Source: an uncultured bacterium
GTDB taxonomy: Bacteria > Bacteroidota > Bacteroidia > Bacteroidales > Bacteroidaceae
Length of the DNA: 64,000 nucleotides
NCBI GenBank assembly: GCA_905214795.1
Contig: CAJMNM010000005.1
Coordinates: 70,913 to 134,912 of the forward strand
Reading direction: 5' to 3'
Shown here: positions 52,104 to 60,138 of the stretch, one piece after another
Numbering within the stretch: position 1 is the first letter of the stretch
How the letters are laid out: each line of letters begins with the position of its first letter
The notes under the pieces: model-generated
Seen by the model: only the letters and a program-made list of their open reading frames with translations
Database searches by the model: none
What the model was told of the DNA's origin: nothing
Position numbers and translations under genes: made by a program

Positions 52104-52926
52104 CTTGATATTCTCCTAATATTTTAAGTTCTTTGGTTAAGGGTGCTATTGCGTCTAGGCTTTGTGAATAACGGGTGTAGTCATCGAAAGCGAGATCGAC
52201 ATAAAACATGTATTGCCATTCTTTGCCGATGAGCGGGAGGGACTGGATTTTGGTGAGATTTTGTTTGTAGAATGAAAGAATGGACAGCACTTGTGAGAGT
52301 GAGCCTTCTTCATGTGGCAAAGAGAAAACCAGACTGGCTTTGTTGGCTTGTCGGATGTCGCGTAGCAGATTGGCGCGTTGAGGCTGGCTGATAACCAGGA
52401 ATCGGGTAAAATTGTGCTTGTTTGTTTCGATTCCTTCTTCCAGTACTTTCATGCCGTAAAGCGGGGCGGCAAATTTGGAACAGATGGCCGCATGCCCGCG
52501 TAACTGGTTGCGACTGATAATTTCTGCAGATCCTGCGGTATCTTCTCCTTCGACAACTTTGAATTGAGGATGTTTGGCCAGAAAGTCACGGCATTGCATG
52601 AGTGCGACAGGGTGTGAATTGACTTCTGTGATATCTTCTATATTGTCTTCCGGAAGGCAAAGCAGACTGTGTGAGATGCGCAGTTTGTGTTCGCCAATGA
52701 CAGTAAGTCCGCTTTGACAGAGAAGTTCATAGTTGTGGAGCAGGCTGCCGGCAATGGTGTTTTCTATGGCAACGAGGCCCAGAACGGTACTGTCGTTTTT
52801 GACAGTATCAAAAACTTCCTCAAATGTAGCGCAGCAAATCAGTTCGATGTCTTCTTTGTCGAAATAGTAATGTGCGGCCATGTCATGGTAGGAGCCTTTG
52901 ATACCTTGGATAGCGATTCTTTTCAT
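52084..52926 (-). CDS. pheA: Prephenate dehydratase
   Basis: 280 residues, dehydratase plus ACT domain without a mutase. IQGIKGSYHDMAA at the start, VLGLVAIENTIAGSLLHNY and NKHNFTRFLVIS (the TRF motif) form the active site. The C-terminal ACT domain (about 195-280) includes KASLVFSLPHEEGSLSQVLSIL and SLPLIGKEWQYMFYVD and should bind phenylalanine. It makes phenylpyruvate. First structural gene of the aromatic operon, with its ATG 18 bases after the attenuator hairpin. Confidence 0.94.
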   Translation of the reverse strand: MKRIAIQGIKGSYHDMAAHYYFDKEDIELICCATFEEVFDTVKNDSTVLGLVAIENTIAGSLLHNYELLCQSGLTVIGEHKLRISHSLLCLPEDNIEDITEVNSHPVALMQCRDFLAKHPQFKVVEGEDTAGSAEIISRNQLRGHAAICSKFAAPLYGMKVLEEGIETNKHNFTRFLVISQPQRANLLRDIRQANKASLVFSLPHEEGSLSQVLSILSFYKQNLTKIQSLPLIGKEWQYMFYVDLAFDDYTRYSQSLDAIAPLTKELKILGEYQDGRQTV

Positions 52927-52943
52927 GTTTTGTCCTTTTAATG

Positions 52944-52980
52944 AAAAAGGTCCCGCCTCATTTTGAAGCGGGACCTTTTT
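52944..52980 (-). terminator. Attenuator terminator before pheA
   Basis: On the leftward RNA the 13-bp arms AAAAAGGTCCCGC and GCGGGACCTTTTT pair, with TC/GA continuing the stem, and end in five U residues. It lies between the leader peptide gene and pheA. Its 5' arm contains TCCCGCTT (plus 52966-52973), the exact complement of AAGCGGGA inside the leader peptide gene (plus 53030-53037), giving an alternative antiterminator. Confidence 0.88.
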
Positions 52981-53007
52981 GTTTTTATGTTTACGTTGTT
53001 TTTATCT

Positions 53008-53100
53008 TTATTTATATACACATACGAGTTCCCGCTTTACTTTGTTGCTAAAGTAAAAGTAAAAGAAGAAATAAAAGTATGTGTTAAATAATTCTTTCAT
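53008..53100 (-). CDS. pheL: Phe/Tyr-rich attenuation leader peptide
   Basis: 30 codons from ATG 53100 to TAA 53010-53008: MKELFNT, then YFYFFFYFYF at residues 8-17, then SNKVKRELVCVYK. Ten aromatic residues in a row cannot be chance. It starts about 15 bases after the predicted transcription start and ends 28 bases before the attenuator. The stretch coding for residues 14-17 (UUUACUUU) can pair with AAAGUAAA just after it. A ribosome stalled on Phe or Tyr codons would block that hairpin and free AAGCGGGA to form the antiterminator. Too short for standard gene calling. Confidence 0.9.
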   Translation of the reverse strand: MKELFNTYFYFFFYFYFSNKVKRELVCVYK

Positions 53101-53121
53101 ATCTGTTTCTTTTAAACATTG

Positions 53122-53152
53122 CAAAATTAAATATTATTTTCTTTTTGGCAAA
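53122..53152 (-). promoter_or_regulatory. Promoter of the aromatic amino acid operon
   Basis: On the minus strand TTTG (plus CAAA 53149-53152) is followed after exactly 19 bases by TAATTTTG (plus CAAAATTA 53122-53129). This is a full Bacteroidetes promoter (TTTG-N19-TAnnTTTG), placing the start about 15 bases before the leader peptide ATG. Confidence 0.8.
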
Positions 53153-53217
53153 TAAAAATTTAATTTTTTTGCATGAAGGCTTGAAAAAATATATCTAAAG
53201 TTTTAAAACGATGACAT

Positions 53218-54192
53218 TTAGAAACCATAAGGATTTCTTGTTTTATACATGTCGTTCATTTCCTGTTCAATGTTGCTGTATTTGCCATCAAGGGCTTGTG
53301 CGGCATTAGGATTGCATTCCAAAGCTTTCTTCACGTCGTCCATGGCTCCGGCTTTATCATTGAGTAAAAGTTTGACGCGTCCGCGTTCTTTGTAACATTC
53401 AGATGAATCCGGCATGAATTCAACGGCCTCGTTCATGCAATTCAGTGACTGGTCTAGCTGGTGATTGGCTGCATAGGCTGTACTTAGTTTGACATATGCT
53501 TCGGGAAGGAGAGGATTGAGCGTCTTCACCTTTTCATAATATTCTATGGCTTCAGCGATTTGTCCTTTTTTCATGTTGATGTCGGCTTTAATCATCATGG
53601 CCTCTTCATTTTCATCAGAATGTTGTAGAACAAAGTCAACATCGGCTTCGGCATCATTCAGACTATTCATCAGACAGAGAATTTCTGCTCTGAGCATGTA
53701 AGCCTGCAGGAGATTTCCATCTTGTTGGATGGCACGGGTAAGCATGGCAATGGCCTGGAATTCATCGAGAAGTGCGTGCTTGGCCTTGCCGCTCCAATAT
53801 AACAGTTCGGCTTGTTGTGGGCAGACTTGGAGCCCTTTGGTGCAGATTTCGTCCATGCGTTGGAAATTTTGCCGGATATCACAAAGCTTTGCCATGCTGA
53901 TATAGGCACTGGAGGGGTCGCTGGCCGACTCTGCTATTTGTGACAAGGTGTTGTAAGCCGATTCTGTGTCGTGGTTTTGTAGTTGGGCTTGCGCGAGGAA
54001 ATTCATGGTTTCTTCATCTTTTCTGATAGCCAATGCTTTATCAAAACAACGGATGGCGTATTGTGTTTCGCCGATTTTCAACGCACGTAATCCGTCATAT
54101 TTTAAAACGTCAAACTCTCTTTCCTGATTTTTTTCCTGGTTATCTGCGGGTGTTTCTTCTTTGCCGCTGAAAAGTGTTTTAAAAAAGCCCAT
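53218..54192 (-). CDS. Tetratricopeptide repeat protein
   Basis: About 324 residues from ATG 54192 (MGFFKTLFSGKEE). Upstream in-frame ATG codons at 54216 and 54204 lie at or before the predicted transcription start given by the -7 box at 54214-54221, so I use the third. After a short charged linker it has about eight TPR units (34 residues each), for example ALKIGETQYAIRCFDKALAI, AEAIEYYEKVKTLNPLLPEAY and LDQSLNCMNEAVEFMPDSSECY. No signal peptide. Probably a cytoplasmic scaffold; partners unknown. Confidence 0.85.
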   Translation of the reverse strand: MGFFKTLFSGKEETPADNQEKNQEREFDVLKYDGLRALKIGETQYAIRCFDKALAIRKDEETMNFLAQAQLQNHDTESAYNTLSQIAESASDPSSAYISMAKLCDIRQNFQRMDEICTKGLQVCPQQAELLYWSGKAKHALLDEFQAIAMLTRAIQQDGNLLQAYMLRAEILCLMNSLNDAEADVDFVLQHSDENEEAMMIKADINMKKGQIAEAIEYYEKVKTLNPLLPEAYVKLSTAYAANHQLDQSLNCMNEAVEFMPDSSECYKERGRVKLLLNDKAGAMDDVKKALECNPNAAQALDGKYSNIEQEMNDMYKTRNPYGF

Positions 54193-54213
54193 ATTCACAT
54201 TCATTTTATGACA

Positions 54214-54250
54214 CAAATATACTAATAATGTTTAAAAGATAGTATCTTTG
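54214..54250. promoter_or_regulatory. Divergent -7 boxes for the TPR gene and glmS
   Basis: Minus TATATTTG (plus CAAATATA 54214-54221) faces the TPR gene; plus TATCTTTG at 54243-54250 faces glmS, leaving a glmS leader of about 60 bases. No glmS ribozyme fold was recognised in that leader. Confidence 0.5.
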
Positions 54251-54317
54251 TTGTGAATTTAGTATTCAATAACAAATATATTATATATTTTTATACATCA
54301 AAATATCATAGTTTACA

Positions 54318-56165
54318 ATGTGCGGAATCGTTGGATATATCGGTAAGAAAGATGCTTACCCAATTCTTATAAAAGGACTTAAACGTTTAGAATATAGAGG
54401 TTATGATAGTGCCGGTGTGGCCTTGATTAATGAGCGTCAGGAACTGAATGTATATAAAACCAAAGGTAAGGTAGCCGATTTGGAAAGAGTGGCGTCCGAT
54501 AAGGATGTAACCGGGCATGCCGGTATAGCTCATACGAGATGGGCAACTCACGGTGAGCCTTGTGCTGAAAATGCGCATCCGCATTATTCTGCGTCTGGAA
54601 ATCTGGCCTTGATTCATAATGGTATTATAGAAAATTATGCGACTTTAAAGGAAAGATTGATTGAACGCGGAATAAAATTCAGGAGCAGTACAGACTCAGA
54701 GGTCTTGGTACAGCTGATTGAGTATATTCAGGTCAATAATGATTTGGATCTTCTGAGCGCAGTGCAGGTGGCATTGCATGAGGTGATTGGCGCGTATGCC
54801 ATTGCCATACTGGACAAACGTCATCCCAATCAGATAATAGCTGCCCGTAAGAGTAGCCCGCTGGTTGTCGGTATTGGTAAGGATAATGATTTCTATTTGG
54901 CTTCCGATGCGACACCAATTGTAGAATATACCGATAAAGTGGTTTATCTTGACGACGGCGATATAGCGGTAATTCAGCCGGGACATGAGCTGAAAGTGGT
55001 GGATATGGACAATACAAGAATGCACCCCACAGTGAAGACTGTGGATATCAATCTCGGACAGTTGGAAAAGGGAGGCTATCCTTTCTTTATGTTGAAAGAG
55101 ATTTTTGAACAGCCTTCCTGTCTGAAGGATTGTATGCGTGGCCGTATCAATGTGGAAGCTGATAACGTGACGCTTTCTGCTGTAATAGATTATAAGGAGC
55201 GTTTACTCGGTGCACGGCGTTTTATTATTGTAGCGTGCGGGACATCATGGCATGCGGGTTTGATAGGACAGTATCTGATTGAGAATTATTGTCGTATTCC
55301 GGTTTGTGTAGAGTATGCTTCCGAGTTCCGCTACCGTAATCCGGTAATTTATCCGACAGATGTGGTGATTGCTATTTCTCAGTCGGGTGAGACCGCTGAC
55401 ACGCTGGCTGCTGTGGAATTGGCCCGTGAACAGGGGGCGTTTGTTTTCGGTATTTGTAATTCCGTAGGTTCTTCAATCCCTCGTGCGACGCATACGGGCG
55501 CTTATATTCATGTAGGGCCTGAAATTGGTGTCGCTTCGACAAAGGCATTTACCGGACAGGTTACAGTCTTGGCCATGTTGACTTTGGCTTTGGCAAAGGA
55601 ATTAAAGACCATGACTCATGAGGAGTTTATACATATGGTGCATGAGTTGGTTGCAATTCCCGATAAAATGGAAGAGGCTTTGAAAGCTAACGATCAGATT
55701 GCACAATTGGCCAAGATGTTTACTTATGCGCACAATTGCCTTTATTTAGGACGTGGTTACAGCTATCCGGTTGCTTTGGAAGGGGCTTTGAAACTGAAAG
55801 AAATTTCATATATCCATGCTGAAGGTTATCCGGCAGCAGAGATGAAACACGGGCCAATTGCGTTGATTGACGCTGAAATGCCGGTATTTGTGATTGCTAC
55901 TAAGAATGCGCTTTATGAGAAATTGATTAGTAATATTCAAGAGGTGAAGGCACGTCATGGACGTGTGATTGCGTTGGTTACGAAGGGGGATACTAAAATA
56001 AGAGAACTGGCTGACGATGTGATAGAGTTGCCTGAGACAATGGAATGTTTTGAGCCGTTAGTAGCTTCTGTACCGTTGCAGTTATTGGCTTATCATATCG
56101 CCGTTTGTAAAGGTAAGGATGTTGACCAGCCGAGAAATCTGGCAAAATCGGTAACTGTAGAATAA
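54318..56165 (+). CDS. glmS: Glutamine-fructose-6-phosphate aminotransferase GlmS
   Basis: 615 residues. N-terminal glutaminase with Cys2 nucleophile (MCGIVGYIG), RGYDSAG and HTRWATHGEP. Two SIS domains follow, with ACGTSWHAG, ISQSGETADT and the C-terminal DQPRNLAKSVTVE. It makes glucosamine-6-phosphate, the first step to UDP-GlcNAc for peptidoglycan and lipid A. Single gene, terminated at 56192-56233. Confidence 0.98.
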   Translation: MCGIVGYIGKKDAYPILIKGLKRLEYRGYDSAGVALINERQELNVYKTKGKVADLERVASDKDVTGHAGIAHTRWATHGEPCAENAHPHYSASGNLALIHNGIIENYATLKERLIERGIKFRSSTDSEVLVQLIEYIQVNNDLDLLSAVQVALHEVIGAYAIAILDKRHPNQIIAARKSSPLVVGIGKDNDFYLASDATPIVEYTDKVVYLDDGDIAVIQPGHELKVVDMDNTRMHPTVKTVDINLGQLEKGGYPFFMLKEIFEQPSCLKDCMRGRINVEADNVTLSAVIDYKERLLGARRFIIVACGTSWHAGLIGQYLIENYCRIPVCVEYASEFRYRNPVIYPTDVVIAISQSGETADTLAAVELAREQGAFVFGICNSVGSSIPRATHTGAYIHVGPEIGVASTKAFTGQVTVLAMLTLALAKELKTMTHEEFIHMVHELVAIPDKMEEALKANDQIAQLAKMFTYAHNCLYLGRGYSYPVALEGALKLKEISYIHAEGYPAAEMKHGPIALIDAEMPVFVIATKNALYEKLISNIQEVKARHGRVIALVTKGDTKIRELADDVIELPETMECFEPLVASVPLQLLAYHIAVCKGKDVDQPRNLAKSVTVE

Positions 56166-56191
56166 CCTATTTTACATATTATTGCTTATTA

Positions 56192-56233
56192 AGCCGTGAC
56201 ATAACACTTAATTCTGGTGTTCATGTCACGGCT
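56192..56233 (+). terminator. Terminator after glmS
   Basis: Stem AGCCGTGACAT / ATGTCACGGCT, extended by AACAC/GTGTT, followed by CTTTATTTT. Confidence 0.85.
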
Positions 56234-56287
56234 CTTTATTTTATGTGGCTGAGTATATTCCTGATAAAAAATGCTAAATAAAAATAT

Positions 56288-56300
56288 TTTCCAATGGAAA
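56288..56300. promoter_or_regulatory. Operator-like palindrome O1
   Basis: TTTCCAATGGAAA, a perfect 13-bp palindrome around a central A, ends directly before the -33 element at 56301. A second copy is at 56338-56352. Confidence 0.75.
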
Positions 56301-56332
56301 TTTGTTGCGAATGAATTTTATTTCTATATTTG
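56301..56332 (+). promoter_or_regulatory. Promoter of the redox operon
   Basis: TTTG 56301-56304, 20-base spacer, TATATTTG 56325-56332. The predicted start (about 56339) falls at the edge of the second palindrome. Confidence 0.8.
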
Positions 56333-56337
56333 CAAAG

Positions 56338-56352
56338 TTTTCCACTGGAAAA
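56338..56352. promoter_or_regulatory. Operator-like palindrome O2
   Basis: TTTTCCACTGGAAAA, a perfect 15-bp palindrome around a central C, lies over the transcription start. Its centre is 51 bases from O1. A repressor bound to both would cover the promoter; the MarR protein encoded at 59294 is the best candidate. Confidence 0.75.
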
Positions 56353-56403
56353 TGTTTTATATAAGAAAGTATTAGAATTAAGAAATGATTAAAAAATAAA
56401 TAA

Positions 56404-58860
56404 ATGAAGCATGTAATTATAGGAGGAGTGGCAGGAGGTGCAACTGCTGCTGCGAGAATCAGAAGAGTAGATGAGCAGGCAGAAATTGTATTGTTGGAGA
56501 AGGGTGATTATATTTCTTACGCCAATTGTGGATTACCTTATTATATAGGTGGGAAAATAACCGATCGTGAGAAATTATTCGTGCAGACACCAGAGAGCTT
56601 TGGAAAGCGTTTTGCGGTGGATGTTCGTGTAGGGAATGAGGTGACAGCCATAGATGTGGCAAATAAAATGTTGACAGTACGAAAGAAGGATGGAACATCT
56701 TATACTGAATCTTATGATAAGTTGTTACTTTCCCCCGGGGCGGATCCGGTTCGTCCGCCTTTAAAAGGCATTGATCTGGAGGGGATTTTTACATTACGTA
56801 ACGTAAATGATACAGATCGTATAAAACAATATATTAAGTCTCATGAGATTAAGAACGCCGTTGTTGTTGGTGCCGGGTTTATTGGACTGGAAATGGCTGA
56901 AAATTTATATGAAGCCGGTGCAAATGTTTCGATTGTAGAAATGGGTAACCAGGTGATGGCGCCGGTTGATTTCTCAATTGCGTCGCATGTTCATCAGCAT
57001 TTACTTTCAAAAGGTGTAGCTTTGTTCTTAGAACAAGGGGTTTCGCATTTTGAACAGGGCGAAAATGGATTGAAGGTATGTCTTCAGAATGGTAAAAAGT
57101 TAGATGCTGATATCGTTTTGTTGTCAATAGGAGTGCGACCGTCAACAACATTAGCGCGTACAGCTGGTTTGAAGATAGGTGAGACCGGTGGAATTTGGGT
57201 GGATGAGTATCTTCAGACATCAGAAAAGGATATTTATGCGGTAGGAGATGCAATAGAGTATCCTCATCCGCTTACCGGTAAACCGTGGTTGAATTATTTG
57301 GCCGGACCAGCTAATCGTCAGGGGCGTATAGTCGCAGATAACATGGCCAAAGGTAATATGGTTCGTTATGAGGGGGCTATTGGCACATCGGTCGCAAAGG
57401 TCTTTGATATGACCGTAGCGTCAACCGGCTTGGCGGCAAAACGTTTGAAACAGATGGAGATTCCGTATGTCAGCTCTACAACTCATTCTTCTTCTCATGC
57501 CGGGTATTATCCAGATGCATTACCATTGACTATAAAATTGACTTTTGATCCGCAAAGCGGGAAACTTTATGGAGGCCAGTGTGTAGGGTACGATGGTGTG
57601 GATAAACGAATTGACCAGATCGCATTGTTAATTAAAATGGGAGGAACGGTTTATGATTTAATGAAAGTGGAACACGCATATGCGCCACCGTTCTCTTCTG
57701 CTAAGGATCCTGTTGCTATTGCAGGCTATGCGGCTGCAAATATTGTTAATGGAACGATGCCGATTGTGACCTGGCGTGAGTTATCAGGAATGAAACGTGA
57801 ACAGATAATGTTGATAGACGTACGTACTGCGGAAGAATTTTCTTTTGGTTCAATAGAGGGTGCGGTCAATATTCCACTTGATGATATACGGAACCGTTTG
57901 GATGAAATTCCACATGATAAAGAGATTGTTTTATTCTGTGCTATCGGTTTGAGAGGTTATTTGGCTCAGCGTATATTAATGTCGAGAGGATATAAGCACG
58001 TGAAGAATCTTTCAGGCGGGTATAAAACTTATTCAGTCGCTTTACAGCCATTAGAGGCTATGACAGCGCAGCAAAAGCCGGAAGCGTCTGTTGTAGTGGA
58101 TAATGATTCACAAAGAAGTCGATTGGAAGTGGTTAATACGCTTCGTATAGATGCATGTGGTTTGCAGTGTCCGGGGCCGATAATGAAAGTTAAACAGGCC
58201 ATAGACAGTATGGATGAAGGCGAAAGAGTTGAGATAACTGCAACTGATGCGGGTTTTGCACGCGATGCGCAAGCATGGTGTAATACGACTGGAAACAAAT
58301 TGATTTCCAACATTTCTGAGAAAGGGCGTCATACTGTAGTTATAGAGAAAGGGCAAGATAAAGCTTGTCATAATATTCCGGTTTCCGGAGGAAAAGGAAA
58401 GACCTTTATCATGTTCAGCGATGATTTGGATAAGGCTTTGGCAACATTTGTATTGGCTAACGGTGCAGCGGCGACAGGTCAGAAAGTGACAGTGTTCTTT
58501 ACTTTTTGGGGACTTAATGTGATTAAAAAGACGCATAAACCGGCTGTTCATAAAGATTTGTTTGGAAAAATGTTTGGTATGATGTTACCGTCAAACTCCC
58601 GGAAATTACATTTATCAAAAATGAGCATGGCCGGCATCGGAGATAAAATGATGCGTCATATTATGAATCGGAAAGGAATTGATTCGCTTGAGCGTTTGCG
58701 CGATCAGGCTTTAGCTAATGGTGTGGAATTTATAGCTTGTCAGATGTCTATGGATGTGATGGGGGTTAAGCGTGAAGAGTTGCTCGATGAAGTGACAGTC
58801 GGTGGAGTGGCTACTTATATGGAACGGGCAGATGAGGCAAATGTCAACTTGTTTATTTAA
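56404..58860 (+). CDS. CoA-disulfide-reductase-like flavoprotein fused to rhodanese, TusA and DsrE domains
   Basis: 818 residues. 1-445: FAD/NAD disulfide reductase with GGVAGGATAAARIRR at 7-21 and the single redox Cys42 in SYANCGLPYY, as in CoA-disulfide reductases. About 460-550: rhodanese with Cys512 in LFCAIGLRGY. About 575-645: TusA-like with Cys589 in LQCPGP. About 660-818: DsrE/DsrF-like (FIMFSDDLDKALATFVLANG and a late Cys in IACQMSMDVMG). The chain can plausibly take up, relay and reduce persulfide sulfur. It heads an operon with thioredoxin and MarR. Similar fusions are known in Bacteroidetes and Firmicutes; the physiological substrate is not settled. Confidence 0.88.
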   Translation: MKHVIIGGVAGGATAAARIRRVDEQAEIVLLEKGDYISYANCGLPYYIGGKITDREKLFVQTPESFGKRFAVDVRVGNEVTAIDVANKMLTVRKKDGTSYTESYDKLLLSPGADPVRPPLKGIDLEGIFTLRNVNDTDRIKQYIKSHEIKNAVVVGAGFIGLEMAENLYEAGANVSIVEMGNQVMAPVDFSIASHVHQHLLSKGVALFLEQGVSHFEQGENGLKVCLQNGKKLDADIVLLSIGVRPSTTLARTAGLKIGETGGIWVDEYLQTSEKDIYAVGDAIEYPHPLTGKPWLNYLAGPANRQGRIVADNMAKGNMVRYEGAIGTSVAKVFDMTVASTGLAAKRLKQMEIPYVSSTTHSSSHAGYYPDALPLTIKLTFDPQSGKLYGGQCVGYDGVDKRIDQIALLIKMGGTVYDLMKVEHAYAPPFSSAKDPVAIAGYAAANIVNGTMPIVTWRELSGMKREQIMLIDVRTAEEFSFGSIEGAVNIPLDDIRNRLDEIPHDKEIVLFCAIGLRGYLAQRILMSRGYKHVKNLSGGYKTYSVALQPLEAMTAQQKPEASVVVDNDSQRSRLEVVNTLRIDACGLQCPGPIMKVKQAIDSMDEGERVEITATDAGFARDAQAWCNTTGNKLISNISEKGRHTVVIEKGQDKACHNIPVSGGKGKTFIMFSDDLDKALATFVLANGAAATGQKVTVFFTFWGLNVIKKTHKPAVHKDLFGKMFGMMLPSNSRKLHLSKMSMAGIGDKMMRHIMNRKGIDSLERLRDQALANGVEFIACQMSMDVMGVKREELLDEVTVGGVATYMERADEANVNLFI

Positions 58861-58898
58861 ATATTGAATTTTTGAGTTTAATTTAAAAGAGATAGAGT

Positions 58899-59258
58899 AT
58901 GAAAACGATTGCATTAAATAAAGCCGAATTTTTAAGAAGAGTGATGGATTATGAGACTAATTCTCATGAGTGGAAATATTTGGGAGACAAGCCTGCTATC
59001 GTAGATTTCTATGCAGATTGGTGTGGACCTTGTAAGATGGTGGCTCCGATTCTGGAAGAATTGGCTGAAGAATATGACGGTAAAATTTATATTTATAAAG
59101 TCAATACGGGTGAAGAAGAGGAACTGGCTTCTGTTTTTGGAATTCGTTCTATACCGTCGCTTCTTTTCATACCGATGGAGGGGCAGCCGCAGATGGCACA
59201 AGGTGCTATGCCGAAATCAACCTTTAAACAGGCTATTGAAGATATTTTGCTTAAATAG
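58899..59258 (+). CDS. Thioredoxin
   Basis: 119 residues, no signal peptide. Active site WCGPC at 41-45 after VDFYADW; conserved cis-Pro in GIRSIPSLLFIP. Cytoplasmic dithiol reductant. It lies 38 bases after the sulfur-transfer fusion and probably recycles its persulfides or disulfides. It is followed by an internal promoter for marR. Confidence 0.93.
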   Translation: MKTIALNKAEFLRRVMDYETNSHEWKYLGDKPAIVDFYADWCGPCKMVAPILEELAEEYDGKIYIYKVNTGEEEELASVFGIRSIPSLLFIPMEGQPQMAQGAMPKSTFKQAIEDILLK

Positions 59259-59276
59259 AAGAAAATGCTAACTTTG
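59246..59276 (+). promoter_or_regulatory. Internal promoter before marR-umuDC
   Basis: TTTG 59246-59249 (inside the end of the thioredoxin gene), 19-base spacer, TAACTTTG 59269-59276. The start point would be about 10 bases before the marR ATG. An ACTTTG-TTC-CAAAGT inverted repeat overlaps the -7 box. Confidence 0.65.
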
Positions 59277-59293
59277 TTCCAAAGTAAGAATGA

Positions 59294-59665
59294 ATGAAAG
59301 AAAAAAGTATTAAGAGGCTTTGCAAGATTAGAGATTTGCAGAGGGCGGTCTATCAGTTTGAGCTGCAGTTTGAAAAATTGTATGGTATAAGCTTGAATGA
59401 GGGTATGGCACTTTGCAGTCTGTCAAAAACAGTCAGTCTTTCATCGGGAGAACTTGGCGAATTGTTAGGTCTAAGTTCGTCAAATACCTCAAAGGTGATT
59501 TGTTCTGTTGAGAAGAAAGGCTATGTAGAGCGTGTGGTCGGGACGAAAGATAAACGAAACATGTATTTTTCCTTAACAGATTCCGGACGTGATATTTTAA
59601 AGAATATAGGCGATGGAACGATAGAAGTACCACAAACTCTTGAAATGTTATTGACTGAAGAATAA
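59294..59665 (+). CDS. MarR-family transcriptional regulator
   Basis: 123 residues. A winged helix spans about 35-105: LSSGELGELLGLSSSNTSKVICSVEKKGYVERV is the recognition helix region and VGTKDKRNMYFSLTDSGRDIL the wing and following helix. It has short flanking helices for dimerisation and no cysteine close to the wing beyond Cys in KVICSVEK. As the only regulator in the operon, it is the likely ligand of the twin palindromes at 56288-56352. umuD follows after 7 bases, so it may also govern umuDC. Confidence 0.85.
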   Translation: MKEKSIKRLCKIRDLQRAVYQFELQFEKLYGISLNEGMALCSLSKTVSLSSGELGELLGLSSSNTSKVICSVEKKGYVERVVGTKDKRNMYFSLTDSGRDILKNIGDGTIEVPQTLEMLLTEE

Positions 59666-59672
59666 CAATATT

Positions 59673-60119
59673 ATGGACGTAAAGCTTACCATATACGGGG
59701 CAGACCGGTCTACAGGGCTGGCTCTGCCTTATGCAGATGAAGGGGTGCGTGCGGGCTTTCCCAGTCCGGCTCAGGATTATATGTCGGAAAATATAGACTT
59801 GAATAGGGAACTGGTGCGTCATCCGGCTACAACTTTTTATGCCAGAGTGGTAGGTGATTCCATGCGTGATGCCGGTATAGATGATGGAGATTTACTGATA
59901 GTGGATAAAGGAATTGAGCCACAAGAGGGTGATGTGGTTGTTGCATATGTTGATGGTGAATTTACCCTGAAGCGGATTCATATTACAGATGACAGAAAAG
60001 AATTATGGTTAATGCCGGCTAATGACCATTATCCTCCAATACGGGTTACAGAAGAAAATCATTTTCAGATATGGGGGGTAGTGACATATAATATAAAACG
60101 GCAGCTTCATCGTCGCTGA
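59673..60119 (+). CDS. umuD: UmuD-like S24 autoprotease, translesion polymerase subunit
   Basis: 148 residues. Cleavage site Ala27-Gly28 in VRAGFPSPAQDY; catalytic Ser63 in GDSMRDAGI and Lys100 in FTLKRI. RecA-stimulated self-cleavage would give the active UmuD' form. It is followed 19 bases later by umuC. No recognised SOS box precedes it; LexA boxes of this phylum are poorly defined. Confidence 0.94.
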   Translation: MDVKLTIYGADRSTGLALPYADEGVRAGFPSPAQDYMSENIDLNRELVRHPATTFYARVVGDSMRDAGIDDGDLLIVDKGIEPQEGDVVVAYVDGEFTLKRIHITDDRKELWLMPANDHYPPIRVTEENHFQIWGVVTYNIKRQLHRR

Positions 60120-60138
60120 TAAAAAAATAGAGCCTGAT

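Noticed and set aside
54250..54317. glmS ribozyme or riboswitch in the glmS leader
   Set aside because: The leader is only about 60 bases and shows no ribozyme core; none is expected in this phylum.
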